Part shown: positions 16,003-25,707 of the stretch, piece by piece | Position numbering within the stretch: position 1 is the first letter of the stretch | Layout of the letters: the number at the start of each line of letters is the position of its first letter | Assembly (NCBI GenBank): GCA_910579585.1 | Contig: CAJTVA010000004.1 | Location: 1 to 64,000 of the forward strand | Direction of reading: 5' to 3' | Length of the DNA stretch: 64,000 nucleotides | DNA from: an uncultured Christensenella sp. | Lineage (GTDB): Bacteria; Bacillota; Clostridia; Christensenellales; Borkfalkiaceae | The notes under the pieces: generated by a model | The model's input: only the letters and a program-made list of their open reading frames with translations | The model's database searches: none | Told to the model about the DNA's origin: nothing | Position numbers and translations under genes: made by a program

Positions 16003-16887
16003 ATGCACTACACGGGAACGGTATGGCGCCCGCCTTACGAAGCTTGGTCGGCTTTGTTGCAAGTAACGGCAGGTTGCACACACCATAAATGCAAATTCTG
16101 CACACTATACGAAGACGTTCCGTTCAAATTCCGTATTTCCGCTATGCAGGAAATCGAAGCGGACCTGAAAGAATTATACTTCCATTCACCCGACGTGACA
16201 AGATTATTTTTAGTCGGGGCTAACCCATTCGTTCTTTCCACGGCAAAACTCAGAAATATAGCGTATTTGGCAAAACAGTATCTTCACCGATTAACGACTA
16301 TCGGCTGTTTTGCGAGAATAACAGACATCTCCCCCAAAAGTATAGAAGAATTAAAACAATTACGCAGCTGCGGCTTTAACGGCGTAACTATCGGCGTGGA
16401 AACAGGCGACGACGAAGCGCTTGCATTTATGCACAAAGGCTATACTTCTACCGACATATTAGAACAATGCCGTAAGCTCGACGAAGCAGGAATCGAATAT
16501 AATTTCTTCTATCTTACAGGAATTTACGGAAAAGGTAAAAGTGCAGACGGAGTTGAAAACACTTTAAAAGTATTTAACCAACTCAACCCTAAAATCGTCG
16601 GCGCATCTATGCTTACCATCTATACTAATTCAGAGTTATATAGCGAAATACAAAAAGGAAATTGGGTTGAAGAAAGCGAAACTGAAAAATACAACGAGCT
16701 GAAAATGCTTATAAACGGTTTATTGATAAAAACACATTTTGCCGCGTTAGGCGCGTCGAACGCTTTGCAGCTACACGGAGATTTACCGTCGGATAAAGCG
16801 GAGTTAATCTCCGCGATTGACGAAACCGTAGCCCGCTTCGGAGAAAACCGGTTAAGACAGTACAGAAAAAATCTGAAACATCTGTAA
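16003..16887 (+). CDS. Radical SAM protein, CX4CX2C type
   Basis: 294 aa TIM-barrel radical SAM enzyme. The cluster motif is CTHHKCKFC (Cys25, Cys30, Cys33), spaced CX4CX2C rather than the standard CX3CX2C. As I recall, this spacing is characteristic of this HxlR-linked family and not a loss of function. GVETGDDEAL near 137 is the SAM-binding glycine and acidic region, and LTGIYGKG near 175 follows. No extra cluster domain. Reaction unknown; family members are loosely annotated as oxygen-independent coproporphyrinogen-oxidase-like. RBS AAGGA. Pairing with hxlR suggests induction by a reactive compound. Confidence 0.88.
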   Translation: MHYTGTVWRPPYEAWSALLQVTAGCTHHKCKFCTLYEDVPFKFRISAMQEIEADLKELYFHSPDVTRLFLVGANPFVLSTAKLRNIAYLAKQYLHRLTTIGCFARITDISPKSIEELKQLRSCGFNGVTIGVETGDDEALAFMHKGYTSTDILEQCRKLDEAGIEYNFFYLTGIYGKGKSADGVENTLKVFNQLNPKIVGASMLTIYTNSELYSEIQKGNWVEESETEKYNELKMLINGLLIKTHFAALGASNALQLHGDLPSDKAELISAIDETVARFGENRLRQYRKNLKHL

Positions 16888-16900
16888 ATTCAAAAAATTG

Positions 16901-16930
16901 AAAAGGTGCGATATTTTATCGCACCTTTTT
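16901..16930. terminator. Bidirectional terminator between radical SAM gene and opp operon
   Basis: AAAAGGTGCGAT, TATTT loop, ATCGCACCTTTTT. It ends the radical SAM gene on the plus strand and, with its A-run, the 20-kb opp operon on the minus strand. Confidence 0.88.
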
Positions 16931-17180
16931 ATTTCAGCCAGAAATATGCAAGCAAAAAGACAAACGAAAACATAAGCACGGAAATAATGATAAACGGAGC
17001 AATCGCCGCAAACGCGCCCCTTACCATAGCCCAATACTCTTTTCTTGAAACTTTTTGCCTGTTTTTGCGCGACTCGTCCTGCTTTTTTGCGTTGGGGTTA
17101 TACCATTTAAAACCGTCAACGTTCATATCGGCGAAACTTGTCGTCGTATCAAGGTCGTCGTCAGGCTTTTTCTTTGCCAT
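16929..17180 (-). CDS. Small membrane protein, last gene of the opp operon
   Basis: 83 aa, family not recognised. A hydrophilic, Asp/Lys-rich N-terminal half (1-50) is followed by a C-terminal hydrophobic stretch (about 54-82), long enough for one helix or a short hairpin. RBS GAGGAG gives a good start, and the ATG overlaps the end of oppF by 20 bp, so translation is probably coupled. It could be an accessory or anchoring subunit of the importer; that is position-based inference. Confidence 0.7.
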   Translation of the reverse strand: MAKKKPDDDLDTTTSFADMNVDGFKWYNPNAKKQDESRKNRQKVSRKEYWAMVRGAFAAIAPFIIISVLMFSFVFLLAYFWLK

Positions 17181-18285
17181 CGCTCTCCTCTTTGTTCTTC
17201 TTTTTGAGCACCCTCATATCTTCCTTTGCAAGCGCTGTAATTCTTTCAAGTTCTTCGGCTTTCTTCAACTCTTCTTTGCAAGCAATATTCTCCTCGGGCG
17301 TGTTGTAAAGGTGACAGGCACAGAAATGCCCTTTTTCTACCTCTTTATAAATAGGTTTTACCTTTTCGCAAATATCCATGCAGTGCTCGCACCGAGTGTG
17401 GAACTTGCAGCCCTTGGGCGGGTTAACGGGCGACGGCAAGTCGCCCTTCAACAGAATTCTGTTCATCTTGACGTGCGGGTTAGGCACGGGCACCGCCGAG
17501 AAAAGCGCCTTTGTGTACGGGTGCAGAGTGTTTGAGAAAATCGACTCCTTAGTGCCGTACTCAACCATACTGCCGAGGTACATTACGCCGACTTCGTCCG
17601 AAATGTGCTTAACGACGGACAAATCGTGCGAAATGAACACGTACGTCAGGCCCAACTCTTTCTGCAATTCTTTAAGCATATTAATTATCTGCGCCTGAAT
17701 GGAAACGTCAAGCGCGGAAACAGGCTCGTCGCATATAACGAGGTCGGGCTTTAACGCAAGCGCGCGGGCAATACAAATTCTTTGCCGCTGACCGCCCGAA
17801 AACTCATGCGGGTAACGCTCGTAATAGTGCGGCTGAAGTCCGCACATCTTCATAACGCTTAAAATGTAATCGTGATACTCTTCCTTGGGCACGATTTTGT
17901 GCTCGCGCACAGCCTCGCCGATAATCTCGCCGACGGTAAGTCTTGGCGAAAGGCTCGCGTAAGGGTCCTGGAAAATCATTTGCATATTCGGGCGGAGTTT
18001 GTTGAACTCGCGGTTCTTTATCTTTGAAACTTCCTGCCCCTTGAACCAGATTTCCCCGCCCGTAACGTCGTAAAGACGCAGAACGGTTCTTCCCATAGTC
18101 GTCTTACCGCAACCGCTTTCGCCGACTATACCGAGGGTCTTGCCCTTTTCGATAGAGAACGTAACGCCGTCAACGGCTTTCAGATACTTGGTGGGTCTGC
18201 CGAAAAGCGTAGAGTCCACCACGAAATACTGTTTTAAATCTTTAACTTCTAAAAGAGGTGCTTCGCTTACTTCGTTTTCAGCCAT
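17161..18285 (-). CDS. oppF: Oligopeptide ABC importer ATPase OppF
   Basis: 374 aa. Walker A GESGCGKTT (near 55), FQDPYASLSPR Q-loop, signature FSGGQRQR near 164, Walker B LVICDEPVSALD, switch FISHDLSVV. The C-terminal oligopeptide domain has HPYTKALFSAVP and a Cys cluster (GCKFHTRCEHCMDIC then HFCAC) of the type that binds an Fe-S cluster in some Dpp/Opp ATPases. A charged tail (about 325-374) extends beyond typical OppF. Two bp after oppD. Confidence 0.93.
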   Translation of the reverse strand: MAENEVSEAPLLEVKDLKQYFVVDSTLFGRPTKYLKAVDGVTFSIEKGKTLGIVGESGCGKTTMGRTVLRLYDVTGGEIWFKGQEVSKIKNREFNKLRPNMQMIFQDPYASLSPRLTVGEIIGEAVREHKIVPKEEYHDYILSVMKMCGLQPHYYERYPHEFSGGQRQRICIARALALKPDLVICDEPVSALDVSIQAQIINMLKELQKELGLTYVFISHDLSVVKHISDEVGVMYLGSMVEYGTKESIFSNTLHPYTKALFSAVPVPNPHVKMNRILLKGDLPSPVNPPKGCKFHTRCEHCMDICEKVKPIYKEVEKGHFCACHLYNTPEENIACKEELKKAEELERITALAKEDMRVLKKKNKEESDGKEKA

Positions 18286-18286
18286 A

Positions 18287-19588
18287 TTAAACCTCCTTTC
18301 CGTTTTCTTTTGATTTATAAAGATAGCACAAAACGCTGTGTGTAGGCGATACCTTTATAAGCTCGGGGTATTCCCCCGCGCACTCCGAACGGCAGGACTC
18401 GCACCTGTCGCGGAAGTAGCAATAGTCGGGCATATCAACAGGGTTGGGCACGAAACCGGGAATACAGTAAAGCGATTCGACTTCACCGTCAACGGTCGGT
18501 TTACTCTTCTGCAAGCCAATCGTGTACGGGTGCATAGGATGGTCGAAAATATCCTCCGCCGTGCCCATTTCTATTACTTTGCCAGCATACATAACGACAA
18601 CGAAGTCCGCCATTTCCGCAACCACGCCCAAGTCGTGCGTGATAAGCATAATACTGCCGTTAATCTTCTGTTTGATTTCCTTTAATAAATCGAGAATCTG
18701 CGCCTGAATGGTAACGTCGAGCGCTGTAGTCGGCTCGTCAGCAATAATAAGGCGCGGGTTGCAAAGAAGCGCCATTGCAATCATAACCCTTTGGCGCATA
18801 CCGCCCGATAGCTCGTGCGGGTATTTCTTATAAACTCCCTCGGGGTCGGCCATACCGACAAGATTAAGCATTTCAAGACTTCTGGCTTTAGCGTTTTCCT
18901 TAGATATACCCTCAAGATGCAAAAGCGCAACCTCGTCAAGCTGGTTTCCGACCGTGAACACGGGGTTAAGGGAAGTCATAGGCTCCTGAAAAATCATTGC
19001 GATTTCACTACCGCGGATTGTACGCATAGCATCGACTGGCATCTTTGCAATGTCAACAACGAGCTCTTCCCTCTCGTACATATTTCCGCCGAGCTCGTTT
19101 TTCTTTATAACGGGCTTGCCTTTTTTGTCGAGAACGGGCTCTTCGCCGTTCACACCCGTGCGGGTTTCGTAAACGGGAATTTTCCTCCCCTTTTCGTCAC
19201 GCTTAAAGCTATGGCTTTTGAACCTTATAGAGCCGCTTACAATCTGCCCCGCGGGTCCTTGAACAAGTTGCATAGTCGAAAGCGAAGTTACGGACTTACC
19301 GCAACCGCTCTCGCCCACGACGCCGACCGTCGAGCCTTCGGGAATGGAGAACGACACTCCGTTTACCGCCTTAACGACGCCCGCGTCGGTGAAAAAAAAG
19401 GTGTGCAAATCGTCGAGTTCAAGAATGTTGGTCGGGTCCTTCATTTCCGTTACGAACTCTTCTTCCTTTATCTTTCTCTTCTTGCGTTTTTCGAAGTATT
19501 TCGTCTGCTTAGCGTTTTCCTTAGCTATGCGGCGGGACTCCGCGCCCGAGATATAATGCGATTTTTTTGAATTATTTTCTTCGGACAT
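18287..19588 (-). CDS. oppD: Oligopeptide ABC importer ATPase OppD, with extensions
   Basis: 433 aa, longer than the usual 320-360. A basic N-terminal extension (about 1-50, many Lys/Arg) precedes the ATPase. Walker A GESGCGKS is followed by an insertion of about 60 residues (roughly 120-185, Lys/Gly/Glu-rich) before the [11 protein letters not shown]-loop. Signature LSGGMRQR, Walker [13 protein letters not shown], and the C-terminal HPYTIGL plus Cys-rich segment ([14 protein letters not shown]) are intact, so it should be functional. Pairs with OppF. Confidence 0.92.
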   Translation of the reverse strand: MSEENNSKKSHYISGAESRRIAKENAKQTKYFEKRKKRKIKEEEFVTEMKDPTNILELDDLHTFFFTDAGVVKAVNGVSFSIPEGSTVGVVGESGCGKSVTSLSTMQLVQGPAGQIVSGSIRFKSHSFKRDEKGRKIPVYETRTGVNGEEPVLDKKGKPVIKKNELGGNMYEREELVVDIAKMPVDAMRTIRGSEIAMIFQEPMTSLNPVFTVGNQLDEVALLHLEGISKENAKARSLEMLNLVGMADPEGVYKKYPHELSGGMRQRVMIAMALLCNPRLIIADEPTTALDVTIQAQILDLLKEIKQKINGSIMLITHDLGVVAEMADFVVVMYAGKVIEMGTAEDIFDHPMHPYTIGLQKSKPTVDGEVESLYCIPGFVPNPVDMPDYCYFRDRCESCRSECAGEYPELIKVSPTHSVLCYLYKSKENGKEV

Positions 19589-19592
19589 TTAT

Positions 19593-20657
19593 TTACCTCT
19601 TCATTTTCGGGTCAAATGCGTCCCTCAAACCGTCGCCGACGAAGTTGAAAGCGAGAATTGCAAGCGTAATACATATGCCGGGCGGAACCCAGAAGTTCGG
19701 GAAGTTACTAAGCCTGATACTGTTTGAAGCCGAGTTTATCATTGTGCCCCAGGTTGCAGTCAAAGGCGGCGCACCGATACCGAGGAAGCCCAGCGTTGCT
19801 TCGGTCAGAATTATACTGCCGAGCCCGAGCGTCATCGAAACGATAAGTTGCGGCAATACATTCGGCAGAAGGTGCTTGAAAATTTTCCTCTTGACCGAAA
19901 GTCCCGAACACTTCGCGGCAAGCATAAAGTCCTGCTCTCTCAACGACAGTATCTGCCCGCGCACAAGCCGCGCGATTCCCGCCCAGCCTATCAGGGTCAG
20001 AATACCCATCATATAATATAGTCGGATAATCGAATTAATTCCCGCAGCGTCGAACACCGTGGAAAAGATAAGCATAATCGGCAACGTCGGTATACAGTAC
20101 AGTATATCTGTAAGACGCATAATAAAGTTATCCACCCGCCCGCCGAAATATCCGGCAAGCCCGCCTAAAATTACGCCGATCAGCGTTTCCAACAGCACGA
20201 CGACAAAGCCTATCGTCAAGGAAACCCTTCCGCCGTACATAAGGCGCGTAAATAAATCGTAACCGTTTTCGTCCGTGCCGAGCCAGTGCTCCGCCGACGG
20301 CGCGGCTTCACTGTTCCACTCGCTGGTAGAAATCGAAATGTCGTAGCCGATATGCACGTTTCCGTCAGCGTCGGTGTATCTTACTTCGCTGTAATTTACA
20401 ATCGTCTTACCCGAAGTATCCCTCTGCGTTTCGCCCCAAGGCGATATAAGAGGACCGAAGAAAGAGATAACGAACAGCGCAACCAGTATGACAAGACCGA
20501 CTATCGAAAGTTTAGAGCGGAAAAACCGTTTTGCAACGGTTCTGCCCGGCGAAAGGACTTTTACCCTGTCGCCAAGCACTTCACCGTGGAGGTCGTTGAA
20601 TTTTTGGTCCGTGCCCGCGTCTGTTTTTTCGGTTTCGGGCATTTTTTCTTCTTCCAT
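19593..20657 (-). CDS. oppC: Oligopeptide ABC importer permease OppC
   Basis: 354 aa. Cytoplasmic N-terminal stretch (about 1-50), first helix, an extracytoplasmic region, then five helices. The ATPase-coupling EAA loop reads AAKCSGLSVKRKIFKHLLPN near 248. ENGYDLFTRLMYG near 145 is a family signature. RBS AAGGAGG. Forms the translocation pore with OppB. Confidence 0.94.
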   Translation of the reverse strand: MEEEKMPETEKTDAGTDQKFNDLHGEVLGDRVKVLSPGRTVAKRFFRSKLSIVGLVILVALFVISFFGPLISPWGETQRDTSGKTIVNYSEVRYTDADGNVHIGYDISISTSEWNSEAAPSAEHWLGTDENGYDLFTRLMYGGRVSLTIGFVVVLLETLIGVILGGLAGYFGGRVDNFIMRLTDILYCIPTLPIMLIFSTVFDAAGINSIIRLYYMMGILTLIGWAGIARLVRGQILSLREQDFMLAAKCSGLSVKRKIFKHLLPNVLPQLIVSMTLGLGSIILTEATLGFLGIGAPPLTATWGTMINSASNSIRLSNFPNFWVPPGICITLAILAFNFVGDGLRDAFDPKMKR

Positions 20658-20668
20658 TCTCTCCCTCC

Positions 20669-21667
20669 TTACTTTCCTAGTTTTACGCGAGGGTCTACAA
20701 CTGCGTACATAATATCGGTCAGCAATATACCGATTACGGTCAATACCGCAATGAACATATCGTATCCCATAATAAAGAATATATCGCCGTCTTTCGTCAT
20801 CTTATAGGCAAGGTTACCTATACCGTCGATTGCGAACACCTGTTCGATAATCATCGAACCGCCGAAAAGCGTCGGTAATATTCCCGAAAGCGTAGTTACA
20901 AGCGGAATAAGCGTGTTTCTGAAAACGTGCTTATAAACGACTTTGCCTTCCGAAAGCCCCTTTGCCCTTGCCGTGCGGATATAGTCGGCGTTCAGAACTT
21001 CCAAAGTGTTCGTTCGCGTATACCTCATCATAGAGCCGATTGAAAGTATAGTCAGAACGAAAATCGGAAGAATAAGGTGCCAGACGTTATCCATAAACGC
21101 CATAAAGCCCGTATAGTTTGCGGTAGGCGTATTCAAACCGCCGTTAGGGAACCAGCCTAAATCTACCGAGAATATCTTTATAACTATACTTGCAAAGAAG
21201 AACGACGGAAACGATATGCCTATCATTGTAAGGACTGTTACCGTATAGTCCAGCTTTCCGTATTGGTTGCAGGCGCACTTGATGCCGAGGGGAATTGCAA
21301 TTACTAGCTCTAAAACAAGCGCAATCAAAGAAATCGCGAACGATACGCCCATATTGTTGAAGATTTCTTCCCCGACCGGCTTACCGTCAAAGCTGGTGCC
21401 TAAATCTCCGGAAAAGAATGCGGTTATCCACTTCCACCATCCGCCGACGATACCGCCGAACGAATTGTCGAGAAGATTATACCTTGCAAGAATCATATCG
21501 ATCGTAGCCTGCGCCTGTTCTTCAGTAACACCGCTGTTCACCAAAGACTCAAACTTTCTGTTGATATAATCGGGGGGCATAACCCTGACGAGCGCGTAAA
21601 GAATTATCGATACGCCCAAAAGTATGAACACCGCCATCAGCAGCCTTTTTATTACGTATTTAACCAT
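20669..21667 (-). CDS. oppB: Oligopeptide ABC importer permease OppB
   Basis: 332 aa, six helices. First helix at 8-30 (LLMAVFILLGVSIILYAL), EAA loop ARAKGLSEGKVVYKHVFRNT near 240, and the DPRVKL-type C-terminus. The periplasmic-side segment with DNSFGGIVGGWWKW near 70-90 matches family OppB. Downstream of oppA by 27 bp. Confidence 0.94.
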   Translation of the reverse strand: MVKYVIKRLLMAVFILLGVSIILYALVRVMPPDYINRKFESLVNSGVTEEQAQATIDMILARYNLLDNSFGGIVGGWWKWITAFFSGDLGTSFDGKPVGEEIFNNMGVSFAISLIALVLELVIAIPLGIKCACNQYGKLDYTVTVLTMIGISFPSFFFASIVIKIFSVDLGWFPNGGLNTPTANYTGFMAFMDNVWHLILPIFVLTILSIGSMMRYTRTNTLEVLNADYIRTARAKGLSEGKVVYKHVFRNTLIPLVTTLSGILPTLFGGSMIIEQVFAIDGIGNLAYKMTKDGDIFFIMGYDMFIAVLTVIGILLTDIMYAVVDPRVKLGK

Positions 21668-21694
21668 TTTGTATAAACTGCTCCGAATGTTCGA

Positions 21695-24292
21695 TTAATT
21701 ATAATCAAGTTCCCAAATTTTGAAGAGAAGTCCTGCGTTAGCGCTGGGATTTTGATTGATTGAGTCAATTTTGATTACTTTGTTGTTGTAAACAGCCAAA
21801 TCGTGTCTTTGATAGGTAGGAAGTTCAACTGCAAGCTCCATTATCGCATTTAGCGCGTTAACGTAGTGTACGGTTCTGAACTCTTCGTTCACGTTCGACC
21901 TTGCAAGGTCAATCTCGGCGCTGAGGTAGGTCAAAAGCGCATTCTCTTCCGCATACTCCGACTGGTTGTTCATAATAGTTTCATAGCCCCAGTTCTTTGT
22001 GCTGGTCGCCTTACTGTCTTTATGATATATCTGATACAAGTCGGGGTCGATACCCGTTGTCCAAGCTGCCGCCCAAACTTCGAGTTTGCCTGTAGCAAGC
22101 TTGATTAATGCGTTTCTGTCGTTCTTAACGGTTATATCAAAACCTATCTTATTGAGGTCGTCCGCAGCGTCGACAAACATACCGTAAGCGGGGTGGTCAG
22201 CCGTTTCGCCCGCAATGGTAAACGTCAGTGTAAGCATTTTGCCGTTCTTGTAATACTTGCCGTCGGTCTTGGTATAGCCTGCACTCTCAACAAGACTTTC
22301 TATCACGCTGGTATCGGTTTGGTATCCATACCTAATTCCCGACGTCTTACTGTTCGGCATAAGTTCCTTAAATCCGGAAACGTAAGGGGTTCTCAAAGCA
22401 CCGGTTTTGTCGTTAGTATTAAGGAAGTTGGTCTTGGAAGTAGGCCTGTAAATCTCTGAAGAATACTGTTCGGTATAATAGTTTTTGATTATTGCAACGC
22501 TGGGGTTCATTGCAAGCATAATCGCAAGTCTTACTTCCCTGTCTGGAACGAACGTGGGGTTGATACCGACGTAACCGAAGCCGTTTGCGTCGTAGTTTTT
22601 ATTGTTGAGGTGTGAAATATCAGTAATTGCTTCGATATTCTTGGGCGTACAGTTGGGGGTACCGTAGTCGACGACTTCGTTTATAAGAGAGTTGATAATC
22701 TGGTCGTCCGTCGTGTAAACGTATCTTAAATACTTTATCTTAGCGTTATCGATACCGTCGCCGAGCGTAGTGAAATTAGTATTGCGCTCATACTCAACTA
22801 TACTGTTATTGAAGAATACCGCACCCTCCCTCATCTTGTACGCGCCTGCTCCGACGGGCGCTTCGGTTTTTGACGCCGCGCCTATAACGTTCTGCATAAA
22901 CGCGTCGTTACTGAAACGGACGCCGAACCTGTTGTCATAGGTAGAATCGTTCCAATGCTCGTTGCAGCGTGCAACGTAGTCGATACCGTCGTCGCCGACG
23001 CCCGAATAATAGTGCATAGGCGCTACGGTAAACGCAAAGTTATAAATAGCCGCAGGGTCTACGCCGTTAATCGTAATAGAAAGAACGTCGTGTTCGGAAC
23101 CAAGGTTTTTACCGTTGAAGGTCGTAGCCTTTTCGGTCTTGATGCCGGAGACGGAGTTTACTACAAGCGACGAGGAGCCGCCGTTTTCGTTTGACATAGC
23201 TTCCCTTATGAACTGCTGCATAAGTTCGTTGCCGTAGGAGCTTGCTAAAAGTTCACTAAGGGCCCCTGTAACGTTGCCGTCGTATAGCCCTTTATTTTCC
23301 CCGCTTGTTATTTCATATAAATACTTGGAAAAGACAATATCCATAGCGGCGTCCTTTTCCGAAGTACCGTTTGACGTCGCGTCGTTCATAGCATTAACGA
23401 TATCTGCGTCAAACGGGCGGGCGTCAGGGTGCGCGGGGTCAAGCACGGTTAAATACTTACCGTCAACCTTTATTCTTTCAAGGTTGTTGTTTGCATTGTA
23501 TTTGTACTGATATCCGACAAGCCCCTCATTGAAAAGGAAAACTTCCCAGTCTTTCGTGAAGTTGTACTCTTCGTAAGAATTAATGGTACCGACAACGCTG
23601 TTCCAGTCGGATTCAAGTCCTTCCTTAAAAATCTTTGCAAGGGCTTGAATATCGTTTTTGACAGTGTCAAAGCTCGTACCGTTGCCCTGCGAACCTTTGT
23701 CGTAGTCGCGGATAGATTCTATCCTATCAAGCGCTTCGCCCCTGTACTCTTCTTCTATATCAAGGTCGGAATCGTCAGGTAAATTTTGCTGAGCCCTGTA
23801 ACTTTTAAGCCCTCTTATATCCGTCGAGTAAATCGTAGTGGAACCGGTATATACGGGGTCAAGATAGACGTAAAGGTTGAAAAGCACGTCCCTAATGTCC
23901 ATATCGTAACCCATACTGTCCTTAACGCCTTTCTTTATGACAAATTTGTAAGTAGTATGGTTGACCGTGCCCGACGTCCATTCCTGGCTGTCATCCTGGC
24001 TGGCGTACTGCGTTATCGAGTAATCGAGAGCCATAGTTTCCTGGTCGTTGCCGCACACGATGTTGCCGTTAGCGTCGGCGGTAAGCATAGAAATCTGAGT
24101 CTTTCCTATTACTTCGCCGTCGTTGCCAGAGGTATAGAAGAACGGGTTAAAGTTCTTATCCAAAGCGCCGATTGCAAGTGCAACGGGACGGGTTTCCGTA
24201 TCATAAACGCTTGTATTCTGACAACCCGTAACCGCTAAAAGCATAGTTGCACAGGTTGCGCCAATCACTAAATTCCTTATGGCTTTTTTCAT
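21695..24292 (-). CDS. oppA: Oligopeptide-binding lipoprotein OppA, unusually large
   Basis: 865 aa peptide-binding lipoprotein (SBP family 5). Lipobox VTGC, Cys24. The family core is visible in two parts: an N-terminal lobe start (about 35-150, KNFNPFFYTSGND, DIRDVLFNLYVYLDPVY) and the C-terminal lobes (about 420-865, VGAGAYKM, DPDLYQIYHKDS). Between them, at about 165-410, lies extra sequence rich in Asp, Asn and Ser that accounts for its excess over the usual 540-600 residues. Start overlaps the upstream lipoprotein stop as TAATG, with RBS GGAGG. Presents peptides to OppBC. Confidence 0.92.
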   Translation of the reverse strand: MKKAIRNLVIGATCATMLLAVTGCQNTSVYDTETRPVALAIGALDKNFNPFFYTSGNDGEVIGKTQISMLTADANGNIVCGNDQETMALDYSITQYASQDDSQEWTSGTVNHTTYKFVIKKGVKDSMGYDMDIRDVLFNLYVYLDPVYTGSTTIYSTDIRGLKSYRAQQNLPDDSDLDIEEEYRGEALDRIESIRDYDKGSQGNGTSFDTVKNDIQALAKIFKEGLESDWNSVVGTINSYEEYNFTKDWEVFLFNEGLVGYQYKYNANNNLERIKVDGKYLTVLDPAHPDARPFDADIVNAMNDATSNGTSEKDAAMDIVFSKYLYEITSGENKGLYDGNVTGALSELLASSYGNELMQQFIREAMSNENGGSSSLVVNSVSGIKTEKATTFNGKNLGSEHDVLSITINGVDPAAIYNFAFTVAPMHYYSGVGDDGIDYVARCNEHWNDSTYDNRFGVRFSNDAFMQNVIGAASKTEAPVGAGAYKMREGAVFFNNSIVEYERNTNFTTLGDGIDNAKIKYLRYVYTTDDQIINSLINEVVDYGTPNCTPKNIEAITDISHLNNKNYDANGFGYVGINPTFVPDREVRLAIMLAMNPSVAIIKNYYTEQYSSEIYRPTSKTNFLNTNDKTGALRTPYVSGFKELMPNSKTSGIRYGYQTDTSVIESLVESAGYTKTDGKYYKNGKMLTLTFTIAGETADHPAYGMFVDAADDLNKIGFDITVKNDRNALIKLATGKLEVWAAAWTTGIDPDLYQIYHKDSKATSTKNWGYETIMNNQSEYAEENALLTYLSAEIDLARSNVNEEFRTVHYVNALNAIMELAVELPTYQRHDLAVYNNKVIKIDSINQNPSANAGLLFKIWELDYN

Positions 24293-25707
24293 TATAATTC
24301 CTCCGTTAAATTGTTATTTACCGTAAATGTTTCCGTTGCTCCGCTAGGCTTTTTAATCGTGCAAGTCGCGTGCGGAACGTTTATTTCTTTATACGTTGCG
24401 TCGTCCTTATCGCCGAATAACCAGCTGTTTTCCGTAGTATTGGTTACAAGGCTGTTTGTTTCGTGCGATAACGTAATTTCAAGACTGCCACTTATGCTTA
24501 CGTTTTCGAAAGTTGCTCCGTCCCGTATTGAATAGGCAATGAAATTTACTGACGCGTCAACCGTGGTAACGCCACCGCCGCCGACGGTAAATCTCACAAC
24601 CATATCTTCAAAAGAAACGTTTTTGAATTTTGCGCCGCTTCTTATTTCACCGAACATTGCAACCCTGCCGCCGTTGCCGAGTGAACTTGAATTGGTAACG
24701 ACGAAGTTACTAATCGTGCGCCCGTCTTTTCCGCCGTAAATCTCGCCCGAGAACGCCGCAAGATTACTTATCTGCAAGCCGTCGCCGTCAATGTCGTTCA
24801 TAAGATAATAACTGTTACCGGTGTTTCGCGTGAACAACATATGCACGTCTTGGGGCGAGCGAAGCAACGTATAGTTACCTTTAAGCACCTTAACATATAA
24901 AATTATGTCATGATATTTTCCGTCTTCGTCAGGTTCGGGATAGCGGATAGGCCAACCCGTGAAAGGCGTAAACGCCATATCATTGAAATCTTTTTCCTCG
25001 TCGTCGCTTGCAAACAGTCCGGTGACGGTGCAGTTTTCAATCGAAATAATGTTCGTAATATCGCTGAGCCCCGTATCCCTTTTGGGGATATTGTAACTTA
25101 GCCCGTCGATAAATTCGCCCTCTTCGATAGTTTTCTCGACTTCGTTGCCGCCGTCGTCTTTGACTTTAACTATGAGGTCGAAAGGTTCGTCCTCGTACAA
25201 AAGCTTTAACTTTAATTTTACGTCCTCGTAGAACCCGCCGCAGATATAAACGTGCTCGTCCTTTTCGAGGGGTTTGGAAAAGTCGAATAAGGTATCGCTC
25301 TGCTTCATTCCTTTGGAGGCGTCGTAGCCGTCCTCCTCGGAATAAACCGTCCCGTCCGCATACATAGGCTTTCCGTCCTGAAGCTCGACGAGGTGCCAAC
25401 CCGAGAAGTTGTATCCCGCGTTCAAATTCAGCGCCGAACTTCCGCTTGTCGTCGGGGTCTCTCCGTCAAGGTTAAGGGGAATTTCCCCCTCCTGATAATA
25501 AATATTCTTAACGTAAAGACCGTCGTTAAAAGCTCCGCCGTCGCCGCCGTCAAGGTTCAGAAAGTAAGTCACCCGCGCCGTAAGATTATATTTATCTTTG
25601 ATTTGGTCGACCGTCATACCGAAATTGCAACCCGCCGCAAGCGAAGCGCAAATTACGGCTATCAGTCCGAGAACGGTTATTAGCAGTATTTTTAGCTTTT
25701 TTGTCAT
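24292..25707 (-). CDS. Surface lipoprotein with GLUG-like segment
   Basis: 471 aa. Lipobox LAAGC, Cys27. N-terminal region (about 40-170) resembles InlB/Listeria-Bacteroides beta-grasp repeats (YNFSGWHLVE). About 285-400 has GLUG-like beta-helix strands (FSGEIYGGKDGRTISNFVV, MFGEIRSGAKFKNVSFEDM) similar to those in the first lipoprotein of this operon. No enzyme motif. Start overlaps the protease stop as ATGA and stop overlaps oppA, so it is translated between protease and importer. Possibly binds substrate or cell-wall polymer for the protease. Confidence 0.85.
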   Translation of the reverse strand: MTKKLKILLITVLGLIAVICASLAAGCNFGMTVDQIKDKYNLTARVTYFLNLDGGDGGAFNDGLYVKNIYYQEGEIPLNLDGETPTTSGSSALNLNAGYNFSGWHLVELQDGKPMYADGTVYSEEDGYDASKGMKQSDTLFDFSKPLEKDEHVYICGGFYEDVKLKLKLLYEDEPFDLIVKVKDDGGNEVEKTIEEGEFIDGLSYNIPKRDTGLSDITNIISIENCTVTGLFASDDEEKDFNDMAFTPFTGWPIRYPEPDEDGKYHDIILYVKVLKGNYTLLRSPQDVHMLFTRNTGNSYYLMNDIDGDGLQISNLAAFSGEIYGGKDGRTISNFVVTNSSSLGNGGRVAMFGEIRSGAKFKNVSFEDMVVRFTVGGGGVTTVDASVNFIAYSIRDGATFENVSISGSLEITLSHETNSLVTNTTENSWLFGDKDDATYKEINVPHATCTIKKPSGATETFTVNNNLTEEL

